From the NCBI RefSeq assembly GCF_900098925.1, contig NZ_LT622357.1, positions 272,170-336,169 of the forward strand: a stretch of DNA of 64,000 nucleotides, written 5' to 3'. Origin of the DNA: Bacillus massiliglaciei (GTDB lineage: Bacteria > Bacillota > Bacilli > Bacillales > DSM-1321). The notes under the pieces are model-generated. The model worked only from the letters and a program-made list of their open reading frames with translations. It made no database searches and was not told the origin of the DNA. Positions 17,501 to 26,828 of the stretch are shown here, piece by piece (the stretch's first letter is position 1; the number at the start of each line of letters is the position of its first letter). A program made the position numbers and the translations under genes.

Positions 17501-18449
17501 TGTCCAAGGAAATCAGCATGCCTTCCAGGCTTTCATAAAAATCAATTCCGTCTTCTTCCGGATCAAAGGTGCCAAAGGCGTCATTATCCGTTACTTCAGT
17601 TGGAATCTCGCGGTCCTCTCCCAGTTTGACAGGTGCCGGCAGCGGCTGATTTTCTTTTAATTTAAAAACATCAGATGCATTGATTTCTGTCATAGCCAGG
17701 TCCGTCTTTAATTTCTCGGCATATCCGTCAAGCACCCATTCCTTCACTTCTCCGTTTACAGAAACATAATCGCCTTTTTTTACACCATGGGCTTTTTTAT
17801 AAACGTGGAGGCCATCAGCCGTATCCGGGTCTCCGTCCCCTTCTGGATCCTGCATGTAAAAATTGTTTGCATCGACAACATGGGTAACAACGCCTTCTAC
17901 ACCGGCAAGGGTCTGGCCTGCAAATGGTGAGGCATGGGATTTCCCTTGGATTTCATAGATCTTTTTCCCGGCAGGTGCAGGATTCGGCACCTCTCCTTCT
18001 CCCGGATCAGACTCGCCTTCCGCATAAGAAATGGCCGTCACCTCTTTTAGACCGGGCACTGTAAAATACGCTTCAATACTGGCCGTCACTTCAATCTTTT
18101 TTCCCAAATTTTCCGGTTTCTTAATCAGGCCAAATTGGTCCCGATAAGAGGACGGCAGCTGAATCGGCATGATTTTTTCCGCCGACCGTTCATCTGGAGA
18201 ATCGGCAATCGCTATATTTGTATCTCCTCCAAAGGGAGGTTCAAATGTATAAGAATTTGTCGCTTTCGTATACCCCACAATATATCCTTCCACCGTTGCA
18301 CTTCCGCTTCCTTTTGCAATCGCTTGCTCTACAGTCAGCACTTCAGCTGCATCCGCCCGTCCTGGCTGAAAAAATGGGATAGCTGAAGATAACACTAAAC
18401 TGAAAACCAACAGACAGAAGCCCAGCTTATATACAAAAGCCTGTTTCAT
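14535..18449 (-). CDS. Secreted multi-domain nuclease/5'-nucleotidase (YhcR-like)
   Basis: This 1304-residue protein has a signal peptide (hydrophobic residues about 8-26, cleavage near ADAAE). Domains in order: a DUF6359-like N-terminal domain (about 35-140), an OB-fold (about 165-265), an endonuclease/exonuclease/phosphatase domain (about 420-725; 'VASYNVENF', 'NNHLNSKGG', 'VLGDQNDF', '[10 protein letters not shown]'), a calcineurin-like phosphoesterase (about 735-965; 'HTNDTHAH', 'DAGDVFSG', 'FGNHEFD', 'GGHTHT'), and a 5'-nucleotidase C-terminal domain (about 1000-1195; 'NGGGIRASI'). The tail of about 65 residues is repeats of PGKPxKPGKP. It resembles B. subtilis YhcR but lacks a sortase signal. 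Likely role: scavenging extracellular nucleic acid as phosphate or nucleosides. Confidence 0.9.
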   Translation of the reverse strand: MKQAFVYKLGFCLLVFSLVLSSAIPFFQPGRADAAEVLTVEQAIAKGSGSATVEGYIVGYTKATNSYTFEPPFGGDTNIAIADSPDERSAEKIMPIQLPSSYRDQFGLIKKPENLGKKIEVTASIEAYFTVPGLKEVTAISYAEGESDPGEGEVPNPAPAGKKIYEIQGKSHASPFAGQTLAGVEGVVTHVVDANNFYMQDPEGDGDPDTADGLHVYKKAHGVKKGDYVSVNGEVKEWVLDGYAEKLKTDLAMTEINASDVFKLKENQPLPAPVKLGEDREIPTEVTDNDAFGTFDPEEDGIDFYESLEGMLISLDSPQVVAPQEYGEVPVIVEKAEGKAYTEFGTPLLTEENSNPERLHLSISDDFTAKAGDQFDGTVTGVVSYSYSNFKVLTDKETLPPLSERERTEDQVSFKKDEDKVTVASYNVENFSTKTPDEKVTRIADSFVTDLKAPDIIGLIEVQDNNGETNDGTTDASESFKKLVAKIKELGGPEYAFTDIAPVNNEDGGAPGGNIRVGYLYNPDRVKLAEAPKGSATEGTAIQDGDLTLNPGRIDPQNPIFEDTRKSLAAQFTFNGKNIFVINNHLNSKGGDEPIFGKNQPPNLESEAKRIKLAERIHAFVKDLLADDPAANVVVLGDQNDFQYSAPLQALKGGELTNLVETLPLNEQYSYTYQGNAQTLDHMLVSASLAEKAQFDIVNINSPYMEEHGRASDHDPLIAQLDLSQEPVNQELDLTIMHTNDTHAHLDDIPRRFTAVEEIREQSADSLLLDAGDVFSGTLYFNQYLGQADLEFMNKLGYDAMTFGNHEFDRDSKTLAAFVKKAAFPFVSANIDFTKDPELSGLAKNEIGTPGENGHIYPASIREVGGQQVGIIGLTTEDTEFLASPGENIVFENAAAKTKETIAALEEKGINKIIVLSHLGYYADQKLADEVEGIDVIVGGHTHTLLTEPEIAHPDSQPTVIVQAGEYGQYLGKLDVAFNPEGIVTKWNGELIDVTAQNEAGEYIYAENEWAKERLAELSGPLEEMKKEVVGSTSVTLDGERSNVRTKETNLGNLVTDAMLAKAKQSVNATIAMQNGGGIRASIDEGDITLGEVLTALPFGNTLVTVDLTGEQVLAALEHSVSKVEEEAGQFMQVSGVHFKYDPAMPAGERVFDVQVEEESNMTDLDLTKTYTVATNAFVADGGDGYTMFKEAKDAGEIHELLYVDYDVFTEYLAANSPVSPKAEGRIQTGTKSDEEEEPGVPGKPDKPGKPEKPGKPNKPGKPEKPGKPDKPGKPEKPGKPDKPGKPEKPGKPGKPEKPGKPAA

Positions 18450-19070
18450 TTCCGTTTTCCCCCTTTACTAGATAGAATGCCCGTTTACTGTAAGAAACAC
18501 TGCAGAAATCCAATGAATTCCTCCCGATTCCCCCCTTCTTTTGCCGAAAAAGCACGTTTAATAAAAAAAATATTCACACAACTTCGACATCCTAAATATC
18601 TTACATATCCAATTGATAATCAATGGTACTAATGTTAAATTTTTATATAATCTTAAAAATAATCCAATAGCATCAGTGTGATTATCTATATCAAGGACAT
18701 ATAGACTACACCTAGCTTTATATAGCGGATCGTAGCGCGGAAAGCATATATAATTTATTCTAAGAATAAGGATTGGGAGAATTAATACATCGAAAACTGG
18801 AGCATAAAGAAAATTGCTAATATTAAAATTATAAAGGCTGTCACGTTAAATTGAGTCATTGGATTGACCGATTTAGATGTAGCCACAAGATATCTTCATA
18901 ATTACATGACGTGATTACTTCCTCAAAATAAAGTTTTTTGACATAACAGTATCGAATTTTCAAGAGTATTTATTAGTACGAGTTTGTGTGAAAAATACAT
19001 GATATGTGAATGAACAAATCGCCTATCACCTTTATTAATTATAGAAAAATAAAAATAGGAGAAAAAAAAT
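18450..19070. other. AT-rich intergenic region with no recognised gene
   Basis: About 620 bp upstream of the nuclease gene and before the peptidase E remnant. All frames are short and lack ribosome binding sites. The low GC content compared with the neighbours suggests decayed or acquired DNA. The nuclease promoter must lie at the left edge, but I cannot place it. Confidence 0.5.
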
Positions 19071-19652
19071 ATGGCTAATTTATTTCTAACTCGTGCGGCT
19101 TTTTAACAGAAGAAATAAAAAAACACATCTGAGGTGACAGTATGTATCATCACTACGGCTTCTGTACAACTAAAAGAAAAAAACGATTTTCATGGAATGG
19201 GATTTATAGAAGTAGGCTTCTTGGATATTGAGCATGAAGAACCTACTTTATTAGAACAATACGATGTAGTTTATATCGCTGGTGGTAATCCGTTTTAGAT
19301 TCTGTATCATTTAAGAAAAAGTGGTACTGATGAAATTCTAAAAAAATGGTTAAAGAAAATTTTGTGATTGCAGGTGTCAGTGCTGGTTCAATTCCTAGGT
19401 GAAAATATACAGATTGCACACTTTTCACATCAGATTTAAACAAAGTACATAGTACATCTAACCGACTTTACCTCTCTTCAGATTGTTAATTTAAGTATCT
19501 TTCCTCATTATGATAGAGAAGACTTATTTACCGATATAGGTAGTGAAACTATTGTACAAAAGTTGGAGAAGTTTGAAGAACAAAATCAATGTAAGGTATT
19601 ACGATTGAAAGATGATGAAATTGCTACAATGCATTTGCCGGAGAAAATATAA
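19071..19652 (+). pseudogene. Peptidase E (S51 family) pseudogene
   Basis: Starting at ATG 19071 after AGGAG, pieces of a peptidase E are recognisable across frames: MANLFLT at the start, then 'ITTASVQLKEKNDF', 'VGFLDIEHEEPTLLEQYDVV', 'YIAGGNPF' with a TAG where a residue such as Gln would be, 'ILYHLRKSGTDEILKKWLK', 'FVIAGVSAGSI' with the nucleophile Ser motif, and at the end 'IFPHYDREDLFTDIGSE' and 'KVLRLKDDEIATMHLPEKI'. At least three stops and several frameshifts break it. The intact family cleaves Asp-X dipeptides or related substrates. Its last codon abuts the tandem repeat array. Confidence 0.8.
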
Positions 19653-20945
19653 GGACCGCCCGCGGAAAGCGAGCTTCTAAAGCAGAAATAAGTTAACTTC
19701 ATATTCGCTACAGAATTTTTTATACTTCTCTGTTTCTTCATGTTGTTAAAACTCAATGACTTTCACCCAAAATTGCAGCGGAAGACGCGAGACTCCTGCG
19801 GAATCAGCGCGTCCTGGGGAGATCCCGCAGGAGACAGAGGCGACGAGGAAGCTCCCGGACCGCCCGCGGAAAGCGAGCTACTAAAGCGAAAATGAGTTTA
19901 ACTTTACTTGTTCCGCAAAATTTTTTATACTTCTTACCCTCTCCATTTTCTGTGGTTAATGCTCAATGTTTTTCATCCAAAATTGCAGCGGAAGACGCGA
20001 GACTCCTGCGGAATCAGCGCGTCCTGGGGAGATCCCGCAGGAGACAAAGGCGACGAGGAAGCTTCCGGACCGCCCGCGGAAAGCGAGCTTCTGCAGCGGA
20101 AATGAGTTTAACTTTACTTGTTCCGCAAATTTTTTTATACTTCCTAGCCTCTCCATTTCTGTGGTTAATGCTCAATGACTTTCACCCAAAATTGCAGCGG
20201 AAGACGCGAGACTCCTGCGGAATCAGCGCGTCCTGGGGAGATCCCGCAGGAGACAAAGGCGACGAGGAAGCTTCCGGACCGCCCGCGGAAAGCGAGCTTC
20301 TGCAGCGAAAATGAGTCAACTTTACTTGTTCCGCAAAAATTTTTATACTTCCTAGCCTCTCCATTTCTGTGGTTAATGCTCAATGACTTTCACCCAAAAT
20401 TGCAGCGGAAGACGCGAGACTCCTGCGGAATCAGCGCGTCCTGGGGAGATCCCGCAGGAGACAGAGGCGACGAGGAAGCTTCCGGACCGCCCGCGGAAAG
20501 CGAGCTTCTGAGCGAAAATGAGTTTAACTTTACTTGTTCCGCACTATTTTTTATACTTCCCAGCCTCCCCATTTTCTGTGGTTAATGCTCAATGTTTTTC
20601 ATCCCAAATTGCAGCGGAAGACGCGAGACTCCTGCGGAATCAGCGCGTCCTGGGGAGATCCCGCAGGAGACAAAGGCGACGAGGAAGCTTCCGGACCGCC
20701 CGCGGAAAGCGAGCTACTAAAGCGGAAATGAGTTTAACTTTACTTGTTCCGCAAAATTTTTTATACTTCCCAGCCTCTCCATTTTCTGTGGTTAAAGTCC
20801 AATGGCTTTCATCCAAAATTGCAGCGGAAGACGCGAGACTCGTGCGGAATCAGCGCGTCCTGGGGAGATCCCGCAGGAGACAGAGGCGACGAGGAAGCTT
20901 CCGGACCGCCCGCGGAAAGCGAGCTACTAAAGCGGAAATGAGCTA
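19653..20945. repeat. Tandem array of about 209-bp repeats (six cores)
   Basis: Six copies start with ATTGCAGCGGAAGACGCGAG at 19772, 19982, 20191, 20399, 20608 and 20818 (spacing 208-210 bp); a partial copy (right end only) stands at 19653-19674. Each unit has a GC-rich core of about 110 bp with the inverted pair GACTCCTGCGG / CCCGCAGGAG and the blocks GCGACGAGGA and CCGCCCGCGGAAAGCG, then an AT-richer spacer of about 100 bp. Units are about 95% alike except the first spacer, which is diverged. The core is related to the IS1182 leader at 10418-10545. The open frames inside are by-products of the GC content. Confidence 0.93.
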
Positions 20946-21018
20946 TCGTTACATGCACAGCAGAATTTTACATAGCCTCAGACAGGAAACAAACAGCCTG
21001 CCATCTTTCCTCCACCAA

Positions 21019-21050
21019 AAAAACACCCGGGCCGTCTGGCTCGGGTGTTT
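21019..21050 (-). terminator. Terminator of the sdhCAB operon
   Basis: AAAACACCCGGGCC and GGCTCGGGTGTTTT form a 14-bp stem (one mismatch) with a 4-nt loop; on the minus strand it ends in T7. Confidence 0.85.
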
Positions 21051-21062
21051 TCTCTGTTTCTA

Positions 21063-21836
21063 TTAAACTTGATCGCTTCCGAAGAAGTTACGGAATTGCT
21101 GAATCGCAGTATCACGGTTCAAAGCAGCGATTGAAGTAGTCAACGGAATTCCTTTCGGACAAGACTGCACACAGTTTTGTGAGTTACCGCAGTTAGCAAG
21201 CCCTCCGTCTGTCATGATTGCATTCAAACGTTCAGCTTTATTCATGGCACCTGTTGGATGCGCATTGAACAAACGAACTTGAGACAGCGGCTGAGGTCCG
21301 ATGAAGTTAGAGTTTGAGTTCACGTTCGGGCAGGCCTCTAAACATACTCCGCACGTCATACATTTAGATAATTCATATGCCCATTGACGTTTCTTCTCAG
21401 GCATACGCGGTCCTGGTCCAAGGTTATACGTTCCGTCAATCGGAATCCATGCTTTAACCTTTTTCAAGGAATCGAACATGCGGCTTCGGTCAACCTGCAA
21501 GTCACGGATAACCGGGAATGTGCGCATCGGTGCAAGACGGATTGGCTGTTCCAATTGGTCAACCAATGCAGTACATGACTGTCTTGGCTTACCGTTGATA
21601 ACCATTGAACATGCTCCGCACACTTCTTCCAAACAGTTCATATCCCAAGCAATTGCTGTTGTTTTCTTACCGTCTGCTGTTGTTGGATTACGTCTGATTT
21701 CCATAAGGGCAGAAATCACGTTCATATTTGGACGGTATGGTAAATCAAATTCCTGATCATAAGGAGCTGAATCAGGAGTATCTTGACGAGTAATGATAAA
21801 CCGGACTGTTTTATTCTCAGTTTTAGTAGCAGCCAT
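21063..21836 (-). CDS. sdhB: Succinate dehydrogenase iron-sulfur subunit
   Basis: The 257-residue subunit carries electrons from FAD in SdhA to menaquinone. The N-terminal ferredoxin domain binds [2Fe-2S] through 'CLEEVCGACSMVINGKPRQSC' (cysteines near residues 68-88; shown in part). The C-terminal domain has 'CMTCGVCLEACP' and later 'CGNSQNCVQSCPKG' for the [4Fe-4S] and [3Fe-4S] centres. It is the last gene of sdhCAB, 14 bp after sdhA. Confidence 0.97.
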   Translation of the reverse strand: MAATKTENKTVRFIITRQDTPDSAPYDQEFDLPYRPNMNVISALMEIRRNPTTADGKKTTAIAWDMNCLEEVCGACSMVINGKPRQSCTALVDQLEQPIRLAPMRTFPVIRDLQVDRSRMFDSLKKVKAWIPIDGTYNLGPGPRMPEKKRQWAYELSKCMTCGVCLEACPNVNSNSNFIGPQPLSQVRLFNAHPTGAMNKAERLNAIMTDGGLANCGNSQNCVQSCPKGIPLTTSIAALNRDTAIQQFRNFFGSDQV

Positions 21837-21850
21837 TTTTGCTCCCCCTC

Positions 21851-23611
21851 TTAATGTTTTGTAGTGTAATCACGTTTACGCGGTGCGATCAGTGATACAT
21901 CAATATCTTCATAATGGAAGGCTGGTGCCTGATCGTGTCCTTTGAATGTAGCCATAGTCGTTTTCATGAAGTTCTCGTCATCGCGCTCTGGGAAGTCCGG
22001 CTTGTAGTGGGCTCCGCGGCTTTCATCCCGGTTTAAAGCACCGATTGTGATAACACGAGCTAATTGAAGCATGTTAGAAAGCTGTCTTGTGAAGGCAGCG
22101 CCCTGATTGCTCCACTTAGAAGTATCATTAATGTTGATATTTTTGTAACGTTCCATTAGCTCAACGATCTTATTATCTGTTTCTTTCAATTTATCATTGT
22201 AACGAACAACTGTTACGTTCTTCGTCATCCATTCTCCCAATTCTTTGTGAAGAACATAAGCATTTTCTGTGCCGTCTAGAGACATGATGCTGTTCCATTT
22301 TTCTTGTTCTTGTTTAACATAACCGTCAAACAGGGAAGAAGAAAGAGAGTCAACAGACTTTTCAAGACCTTCGATATACTTAACAGCATTCGGTCCCGCA
22401 ACTGATCCGCCGTAGATCGCAGATAGAAGAGAGTTTGCACCGAGACGGTTCGCACCGTGCTGAGAGTAATCACACTCACCTGCAGCGAAAAGGCCTTTGA
22501 TGTTTGTCATTTGATTATAATCTACCCAAAGTCCGCCCATTGAATAGTGAACAGCAGGGAAAATTTTCATAGGCACTTTACGAGGATCTTCCCCTTGGAA
22601 TTTCTCGTAAATCTCAATAATTCCGCCCAATTTGATATCAAGTTCTTTTGGATCCTTATGAGATAGATCCAGGTATACCATGTTTTCACCGTTAATGCCG
22701 AGCTTCTGATTGATGCAGACATCGAAGATTTCACGAGTCGCAATATCACGAGGCACAAGGTTTCCGTATGCAGGATATTTCTCTTCTAGGAAGTACCAAG
22801 GCTTACCGTCTTTATATGTCCAGACACGTCCGCCTTCACCGCGTGCAGATTCACTCATCAGACGAAGCTTGTCGTCTCCAGGAATTGCTGTTGGGTGAAT
22901 TTGGATCATTTCGCCGTTTGCATAATGAACACCTTGCTGATACACGATAGATGCTGCTGATCCTGTATTGATCATGGAGTTTGTTGATTTACCGAAAATG
23001 ATTCCAGGGCCGCCGCTTGCCATAATGACCGCATCACCAGGGAATGATTGGATTTCCATTGTTGTCAGGTTCTGCGCAACGATACCGCGTGCTGTCTGCT
23101 CATCATCGATAACTGCTCCAAGGAATTCCCAGCCTTCATATTTCGTAACAAGTCCTTCTACTTCATAACGGCGAACCTGCTCGTCCAATGCATACAGCAG
23201 CTGCTGTCCTGTTGTAGCTCCGGCAAACGCTGTACGGTGATGCTGAGTTCCTCCGAAACGGCGGAAGTCAAGAAGTCCTTCCGGAGTACGGTTAAACATA
23301 ACACCCATACGGTCAAACATGTGAATGATGGATGGAGCTGCTTCACACATTGCTTTTACCGGCGGCTGGTTTGCCAAGAAATCTCCGCCATATACTGTAT
23401 CATCAAAGTGGATCCATGGAGAATCCCCTTCACCTTTTGTATTAACTGCTCCGTTTATTCCGCCTTGGGCACAAACAGAGTGAGAACGTTTTACAGGCAC
23501 CAATGAAAATAAATCAACCGGCTGTCCTGCTTCTGCTGCTTTGATGGTAGCCATTAATCCAGCCAGACCGCCACCTACGACAATAACTTTACCTTTAGCC
23601 ATCTTGCTCAC
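21851..23611 (-). CDS. sdhA: Succinate dehydrogenase flavoprotein subunit
   Basis: The 586-residue subunit oxidises succinate to fumarate in the TCA cycle and respiratory chain (complex II). The FAD site 'VIVVGGGLAGLMATIKAAEAG' is at residues 8-28 (partly quoted), the flavin-linking His is in 'KRSHSVCAQGGING', and substrate-binding/catalytic residues lie in 'HPTAIPG', 'SESARGEGG' and 'HGANRLGANSLLSAIYGG'. Length fits the Bacillus subunit. The gene lies between sdhC and sdhB on one transcript. Confidence 0.97.
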   Translation of the reverse strand: MSKMAKGKVIVVGGGLAGLMATIKAAEAGQPVDLFSLVPVKRSHSVCAQGGINGAVNTKGEGDSPWIHFDDTVYGGDFLANQPPVKAMCEAAPSIIHMFDRMGVMFNRTPEGLLDFRRFGGTQHHRTAFAGATTGQQLLYALDEQVRRYEVEGLVTKYEGWEFLGAVIDDEQTARGIVAQNLTTMEIQSFPGDAVIMASGGPGIIFGKSTNSMINTGSAASIVYQQGVHYANGEMIQIHPTAIPGDDKLRLMSESARGEGGRVWTYKDGKPWYFLEEKYPAYGNLVPRDIATREIFDVCINQKLGINGENMVYLDLSHKDPKELDIKLGGIIEIYEKFQGEDPRKVPMKIFPAVHYSMGGLWVDYNQMTNIKGLFAAGECDYSQHGANRLGANSLLSAIYGGSVAGPNAVKYIEGLEKSVDSLSSSLFDGYVKQEQEKWNSIMSLDGTENAYVLHKELGEWMTKNVTVVRYNDKLKETDNKIVELMERYKNININDTSKWSNQGAAFTRQLSNMLQLARVITIGALNRDESRGAHYKPDFPERDDENFMKTTMATFKGHDQAPAFHYEDIDVSLIAPRKRDYTTKH

Positions 23612-23648
23612 TCCCTTAATTCCTTAATAAATCATTCTTATACTCTAC

Positions 23649-24260
23649 TTATCTTACAAAAGCAAAAATCGCACTTACACCTACATACGAAAGAAGAAGG
23701 AATATGATCATTGTTACATATGTCATAATTCTTTGTGATTTAGGAGAAACGGTTAATCCCCAAGTAACCGCAAATGACCAAAGTCCATTAGCAAAGTGGA
23801 AAATTGCTGAAACAACACCCACAATGTAGAACGCAATCATGAAATTGCTTTGGAAAATATCTGCCATCATGTCATAGTTTACTTCCGCTCCAAAGAAAAC
23901 TTGGATTCTAGTAGACCATACATGCCAAATAATAAAGATTAACGTAATGATTCCTGTTAAACGCTGAAGCATAAACATCCAGTTTCGGAAAAATGAGAAT
24001 CTTCCAAGGTTATTTTTCGCTGTGAATGCTATGTATATGCCATAGACAGCATGAAAGATCAAAGGCAAGAAAATCAGAAAAATCTCAAGGAAATATCTAA
24101 AAGGCAGTTCTTCCAAGAAAAGAGCTGCGGAATTAAATTTTTCCGGTCCTATTGTTGCCATGTAGTTTGTGATTAGATGCTCGATCAAGAACAGTCCAAT
24201 CGGTATTACTCCCAGTAGTGAATGAAGCCTTCGGTTCCCAAATTCGCGATTTTGTGCCAC
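23649..24260 (-). CDS. sdhC: Succinate dehydrogenase cytochrome b558 subunit
   Basis: This membrane anchor (203 residues) has five hydrophobic helices and binds two b haems. Candidate haem His residues lie in 'RRLHSLLGV', 'IEHLITNY', 'IFHAVYG', 'IWHVWSTR' and 'IFHFANGLW'. GTG at 24260 is chosen as the start: AAGGGGGG lies 8 nt upstream and the resulting N-terminus VAQNREF aligns with the B. subtilis MSGNREF start. An in-frame upstream ATG at 24296 has no binding site. Confidence 0.95.
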   Translation of the reverse strand: MAQNREFGNRRLHSLLGVIPIGLFLIEHLITNYMATIGPEKFNSAALFLEELPFRYFLEIFLIFLPLIFHAVYGIYIAFTAKNNLGRFSFFRNWMFMLQRLTGIITLIFIIWHVWSTRIQVFFGAEVNYDMMADIFQSNFMIAFYIVGVVSAIFHFANGLWSFAVTWGLTVSPKSQRIMTYVTMIIFLLLSYVGVSAIFAFVR

Positions 24261-24635
24261 TAAGTGCCCCCCCTTAATTTGTGAAAAATCATGCAAAGAT
24301 AAACTGGTGGCTACCCTTTACCTCCGCTTTAAGAAACTGTAGATTTTTCTACACTTTCTTACAATTATGTGACATGTTCATTTTACTCCTGACTTTTCAA
24401 GGCGTCAAGAAAACGGATACAAGATTTCTTTTTTTAGAATAGAAAATTTTCAATTAGTTTCTGCTGTTTTTTGGACAAGTTCAACAATTAACAATCTATG
24501 GAAATATCCGATAATTTCCGCAGCCATTCTTTTTATTGCAGCATAATTCCGCCGTAACAAAAAAGAAAGCATAAAATAGTACAGCATCAAAAGGAAAATT
24601 GTTTATAATAGATTCATAGAAAGAGGCGATGAACC
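24261..24635. other. Divergent promoter region between sdhC and yslB
   Basis: About 375 bp between divergent genes, AT-rich. It must hold promoters for sdhCAB and yslB. I could not identify a convincing operator. Confidence 0.45.
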
Positions 24636-25148
24636 ATGAAAAAACAGTTATCTCCAATTCTTGAAGAAGCTGAAACCCAAATAGAAAATGAAAATGAATC
24701 CATTCCAACTGAAAATGAACAGGAGAGCAGAACAGATCAGGAACCTCAAATGCCGGTATTCGGCTATGAATTAATCCGTGAAGTGCTGCTGAATGATCTT
24801 CTTGGCAAAGATTCCCCCCATCTCCTATACTGGGCCGGAAAGAAGCTTGCCAGGCAGTTCCCCCTCAGCCAGTTCCAGGACATCATCATCTTTTTCCGCA
24901 GCGCAGGCTGGGGCCATCTTGAAATCCTTAAAGAATCCAAGACGGAGATCGAGCTGTCCCTTTCCGGAGAATATCCGGCACGCCGGCTTTCACTGCATGC
25001 GGACTGCAATTTCCAGCTCGAGGCCGGTTTTCTTGCCGAACAGTGCACTCTCTTGAAAAAATGCCGCTCTGAAGCAACTGAAGAAATCAAAGGCAGGGCG
25101 AAAAAAGTTTTGTTTACCGTTCAATGGGATCCTAAAGATCCTGTTTGA
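24636..25148 (+). CDS. yslB: YslB family protein (DUF2507)
   Basis: The 170-residue product begins with a Glu-rich disordered stretch (residues 5-33), then the conserved domain starting 'MPVFGYELIREVLLNDLLG' and containing 'LLYWAGKKLARQFPL' and 'EAGFLAEQCTLLKKC'. The fold is related to the V4R/heme-NO-binding type family, and the function is unknown. ATG follows AGAGGCGATGAACC. It lies divergently from sdhC, as in other Bacillus. Confidence 0.88.
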   Translation: MKKQLSPILEEAETQIENENESIPTENEQESRTDQEPQMPVFGYELIREVLLNDLLGKDSPHLLYWAGKKLARQFPLSQFQDIIIFFRSAGWGHLEILKESKTEIELSLSGEYPARRLSLHADCNFQLEAGFLAEQCTLLKKCRSEATEEIKGRAKKVLFTVQWDPKDPV

Positions 25149-25155
25149 CGGCTTG

Positions 25156-25192
25156 CCGATAACCAGGCTTACCGATGTAAGTCTGGTTATTT
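25156..25192 (+). terminator. Terminator of yslB
   Basis: GATAACCAGGCTTAC and GTAAGTCTGGTTAT form a stem with one mismatch, then T6 G. Confidence 0.8.
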
Positions 25193-25243
25193 TTTGTTAT
25201 TTTACAAAAATATCTCTTTGCCTCTGCCTCCCCTTTTTATCCT

Positions 25244-26476
25244 TTATACGCGTGCTTCAGCTGGATTTCCCAGACGGAAAGCAGTATGGAGCGCTTCGAC
25301 AGCCTTCACCATTTCTTTTTCATTAATGACTGTCGAAACTTTGATTTCCGAAGTGCTGACCATTCTCACCTGGATGCCTGTATTCGCCATCACTTCGAAC
25401 ATTTCAGCTGCCACTCCCGGATTCGAAACCATTCCAGACCCCACGATGGAAACTTTCGCCAGACCTTCTTCTGTCTCAATTCGCTCGAACTCCAGCTCTG
25501 CCCGATTTTTTTCCAGGACTTGAATCGTTTCTTCCACATCATCGCTTTTGATCGAGAAAGATAGATTTGTCGTCTGTTCAGCCGTCATACTCTGAATAAT
25601 GATATCGACATTAATATGATTTTTGGCCAATGTAGTAAAAATAGTTGATAATATACCCAGAGAACGGGAGATTCCGTGCAGCGTCACTCTTGTAATCCGA
25701 TCTTCAAAGGCAATTCCCCGTACGATTAAATTTTCTTCCATTGTTGCTTCCTCCTCTATGATTGTTCCTGATTCTCTCTCCATGCTGGACCGTACGACTA
25801 GCGGAATATGATAATTTTTAGCAAACTCAACCGCCCGCGGGTGCAGAACACCTGCTCCGAGGTTCGCAAGCTCAAGCATCTCATCATACGAAACAGAAAG
25901 TAATTTACGTGCTTCCTTAATATAACGGGGATCGGTCGTGAACACGCCAGTCACATCTGTGTAAATATCACAGCGGTCTGCTTTCAGTGCTGCCGCAAGC
26001 GCTACAGCTGTTGTATCCGAGCCTCCCCGGCCTAACGTGGTGATTTCTCCCGCTTCATCCATTCCCTGAAATCCTGCTACAACCACAATCTTCCCTTCCT
26101 GAAGCCTTTGCTCAATTTTTTCAGTTTCAATATGGAGGATACGGGCATTTCCATGGACAGATTCCGTTTGCATTCCGGCCTGCCAGCCTGTATAAGAAAC
26201 AGCCTGATGGCCTTCCTCAATCAGCGCAAGCGTTAAAAGTGAGATGGTAACCTGTTCACCTGTTGTCAGAAGCATGTCCATTTCCCGCTTACTCGGTGAT
26301 GCTGTAATTTCATTTGCCATGCCTACCAATTTATCTGTAGTTTTGCCCATGGCCGAAACAACGACAACAACATCATTTCCTTTTTCCGCTTCCTCAATCA
26401 CACGGGTCGCCACATGCTTAATTTTTGTTACATCTCCTACCGACGTACCGCCAAATTTCTGAACAATCAATCCCAC
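25244..26476 (-). CDS. lysC: Aspartokinase II (lysine-sensitive)
   Basis: This 410-residue enzyme phosphorylates aspartate, the first step toward lysine, diaminopimelate, threonine and methionine. The N-terminal kinase domain shows 'VQKFGGTSVGDV' and 'TLGRGGSDTTAVALAAALKA'; two ACT domains follow from about residue 265 ('ITRVTLHGISRSLGIL', 'LAKVSIVGSGMVSNPGVAAEMF'). The start is GTG at 26476. A lysine riboswitch upstream links expression to lysine. An internal start at 25741 can produce the separate beta subunit known from B. subtilis LysC. Confidence 0.96.
   Translation of the reverse strand: MGLIVQKFGGTSVGDVTKIKHVATRVIEEAEKGNDVVVVVSAMGKTTDKLVGMANEITASPSKREMDMLLTTGEQVTISLLTLALIEEGHQAVSYTGWQAGMQTESVHGNARILHIETEKIEQRLQEGKIVVVAGFQGMDEAGEITTLGRGGSDTTAVALAAALKADRCDIYTDVTGVFTTDPRYIKEARKLLSVSYDEMLELANLGAGVLHPRAVEFAKNYHIPLVVRSSMERESGTIIEEEATMEENLIVRGIAFEDRITRVTLHGISRSLGILSTIFTTLAKNHINVDIIIQSMTAEQTTNLSFSIKSDDVEETIQVLEKNRAELEFERIETEEGLAKVSIVGSGMVSNPGVAAEMFEVMANTGIQVRMVSTSEIKVSTVINEKEMVKAVEALHTAFRLGNPAEARV
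25739..25756 (-). promoter_or_regulatory. Internal ribosome binding site and ATG for the LysC beta subunit
   Basis: Within lysC, GAGGAGGAA (minus strand, 25748-25756) precedes ATG at 25741 by 6-8 nt. Translation from there gives a C-terminal ACT-domain subunit of about 165 residues (25244-25741). In B. subtilis, aspartokinase II beta is made from such an in-frame internal start. Confidence 0.7.
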
Positions 26477-26527
26477 TCTGATGCACCCTTTCTAAAATTC
26501 CGTTAATACGATAGATTTTCAGACAAC

Positions 26528-26562
26528 AAAAAAAGGCAATGAGAAGTATCCCATTGCCTTTT
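26528..26562 (-). terminator. Lysine riboswitch expression-platform terminator
   Basis: On the minus strand AAAAGGCAATGGGA, loop ACT, TCTCATTGCCTTTTTTT: a long stem followed by a T-tract between aptamer and lysC. Confidence 0.9.
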
Positions 26563-26581
26563 ACCACGTTGCATTATACGG

Positions 26582-26774
26582 TATCAAACAGTGAGATAGC
26601 TCTCCAGGACATACATCCTGACAGCCTGCCATTTATTCAATGTCAGACCAGGAGAACAAGTTATGAGTCTTATTCCCCTTCGGCGATTTCTCCTTTCAAG
26701 ACCCTTCTCGGAAGCTCACTCTTCTCCAGGCCTTTACTTATAGATCTCGCACCTCTATCAGCACTTTTAAGTTG
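26582..26774 (-). promoter_or_regulatory. Lysine riboswitch (L box)
   Basis: On the minus strand the conserved L-box strings appear in order: GTGCTGATAGAGGTGCGAG at the start, GAAAGGAGAAATCGCCGAAG in the middle, then CTGGTCTG and CTGTCAGG, closing with CTATCTCAC. It is followed by a terminator and then lysC, so lysine should reduce transcription. Confidence 0.93.
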
Positions 26775-26828
26775 TCATGTTTTAAAATTCTAATCGATTA
26801 TATCACGGGGGAAACTATCTGACAAGGA

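Noticed and set aside
18450..19070. A decayed transposase or resolvase in the AT-rich region
   Set aside because: Some short peptides look suggestive, but none could be joined into a recognisable family.
19653..20945. CRISPR array
   Set aside because: Units are about 209 bp with nearly identical spacers, and there are no cas genes.
19892..21066. Overlapping open frames of 60-180 codons on both strands inside the tandem repeats
   Set aside because: They repeat with the DNA units, occur in several frames at once and lack ribosome binding sites; they follow from GC-rich repeats.
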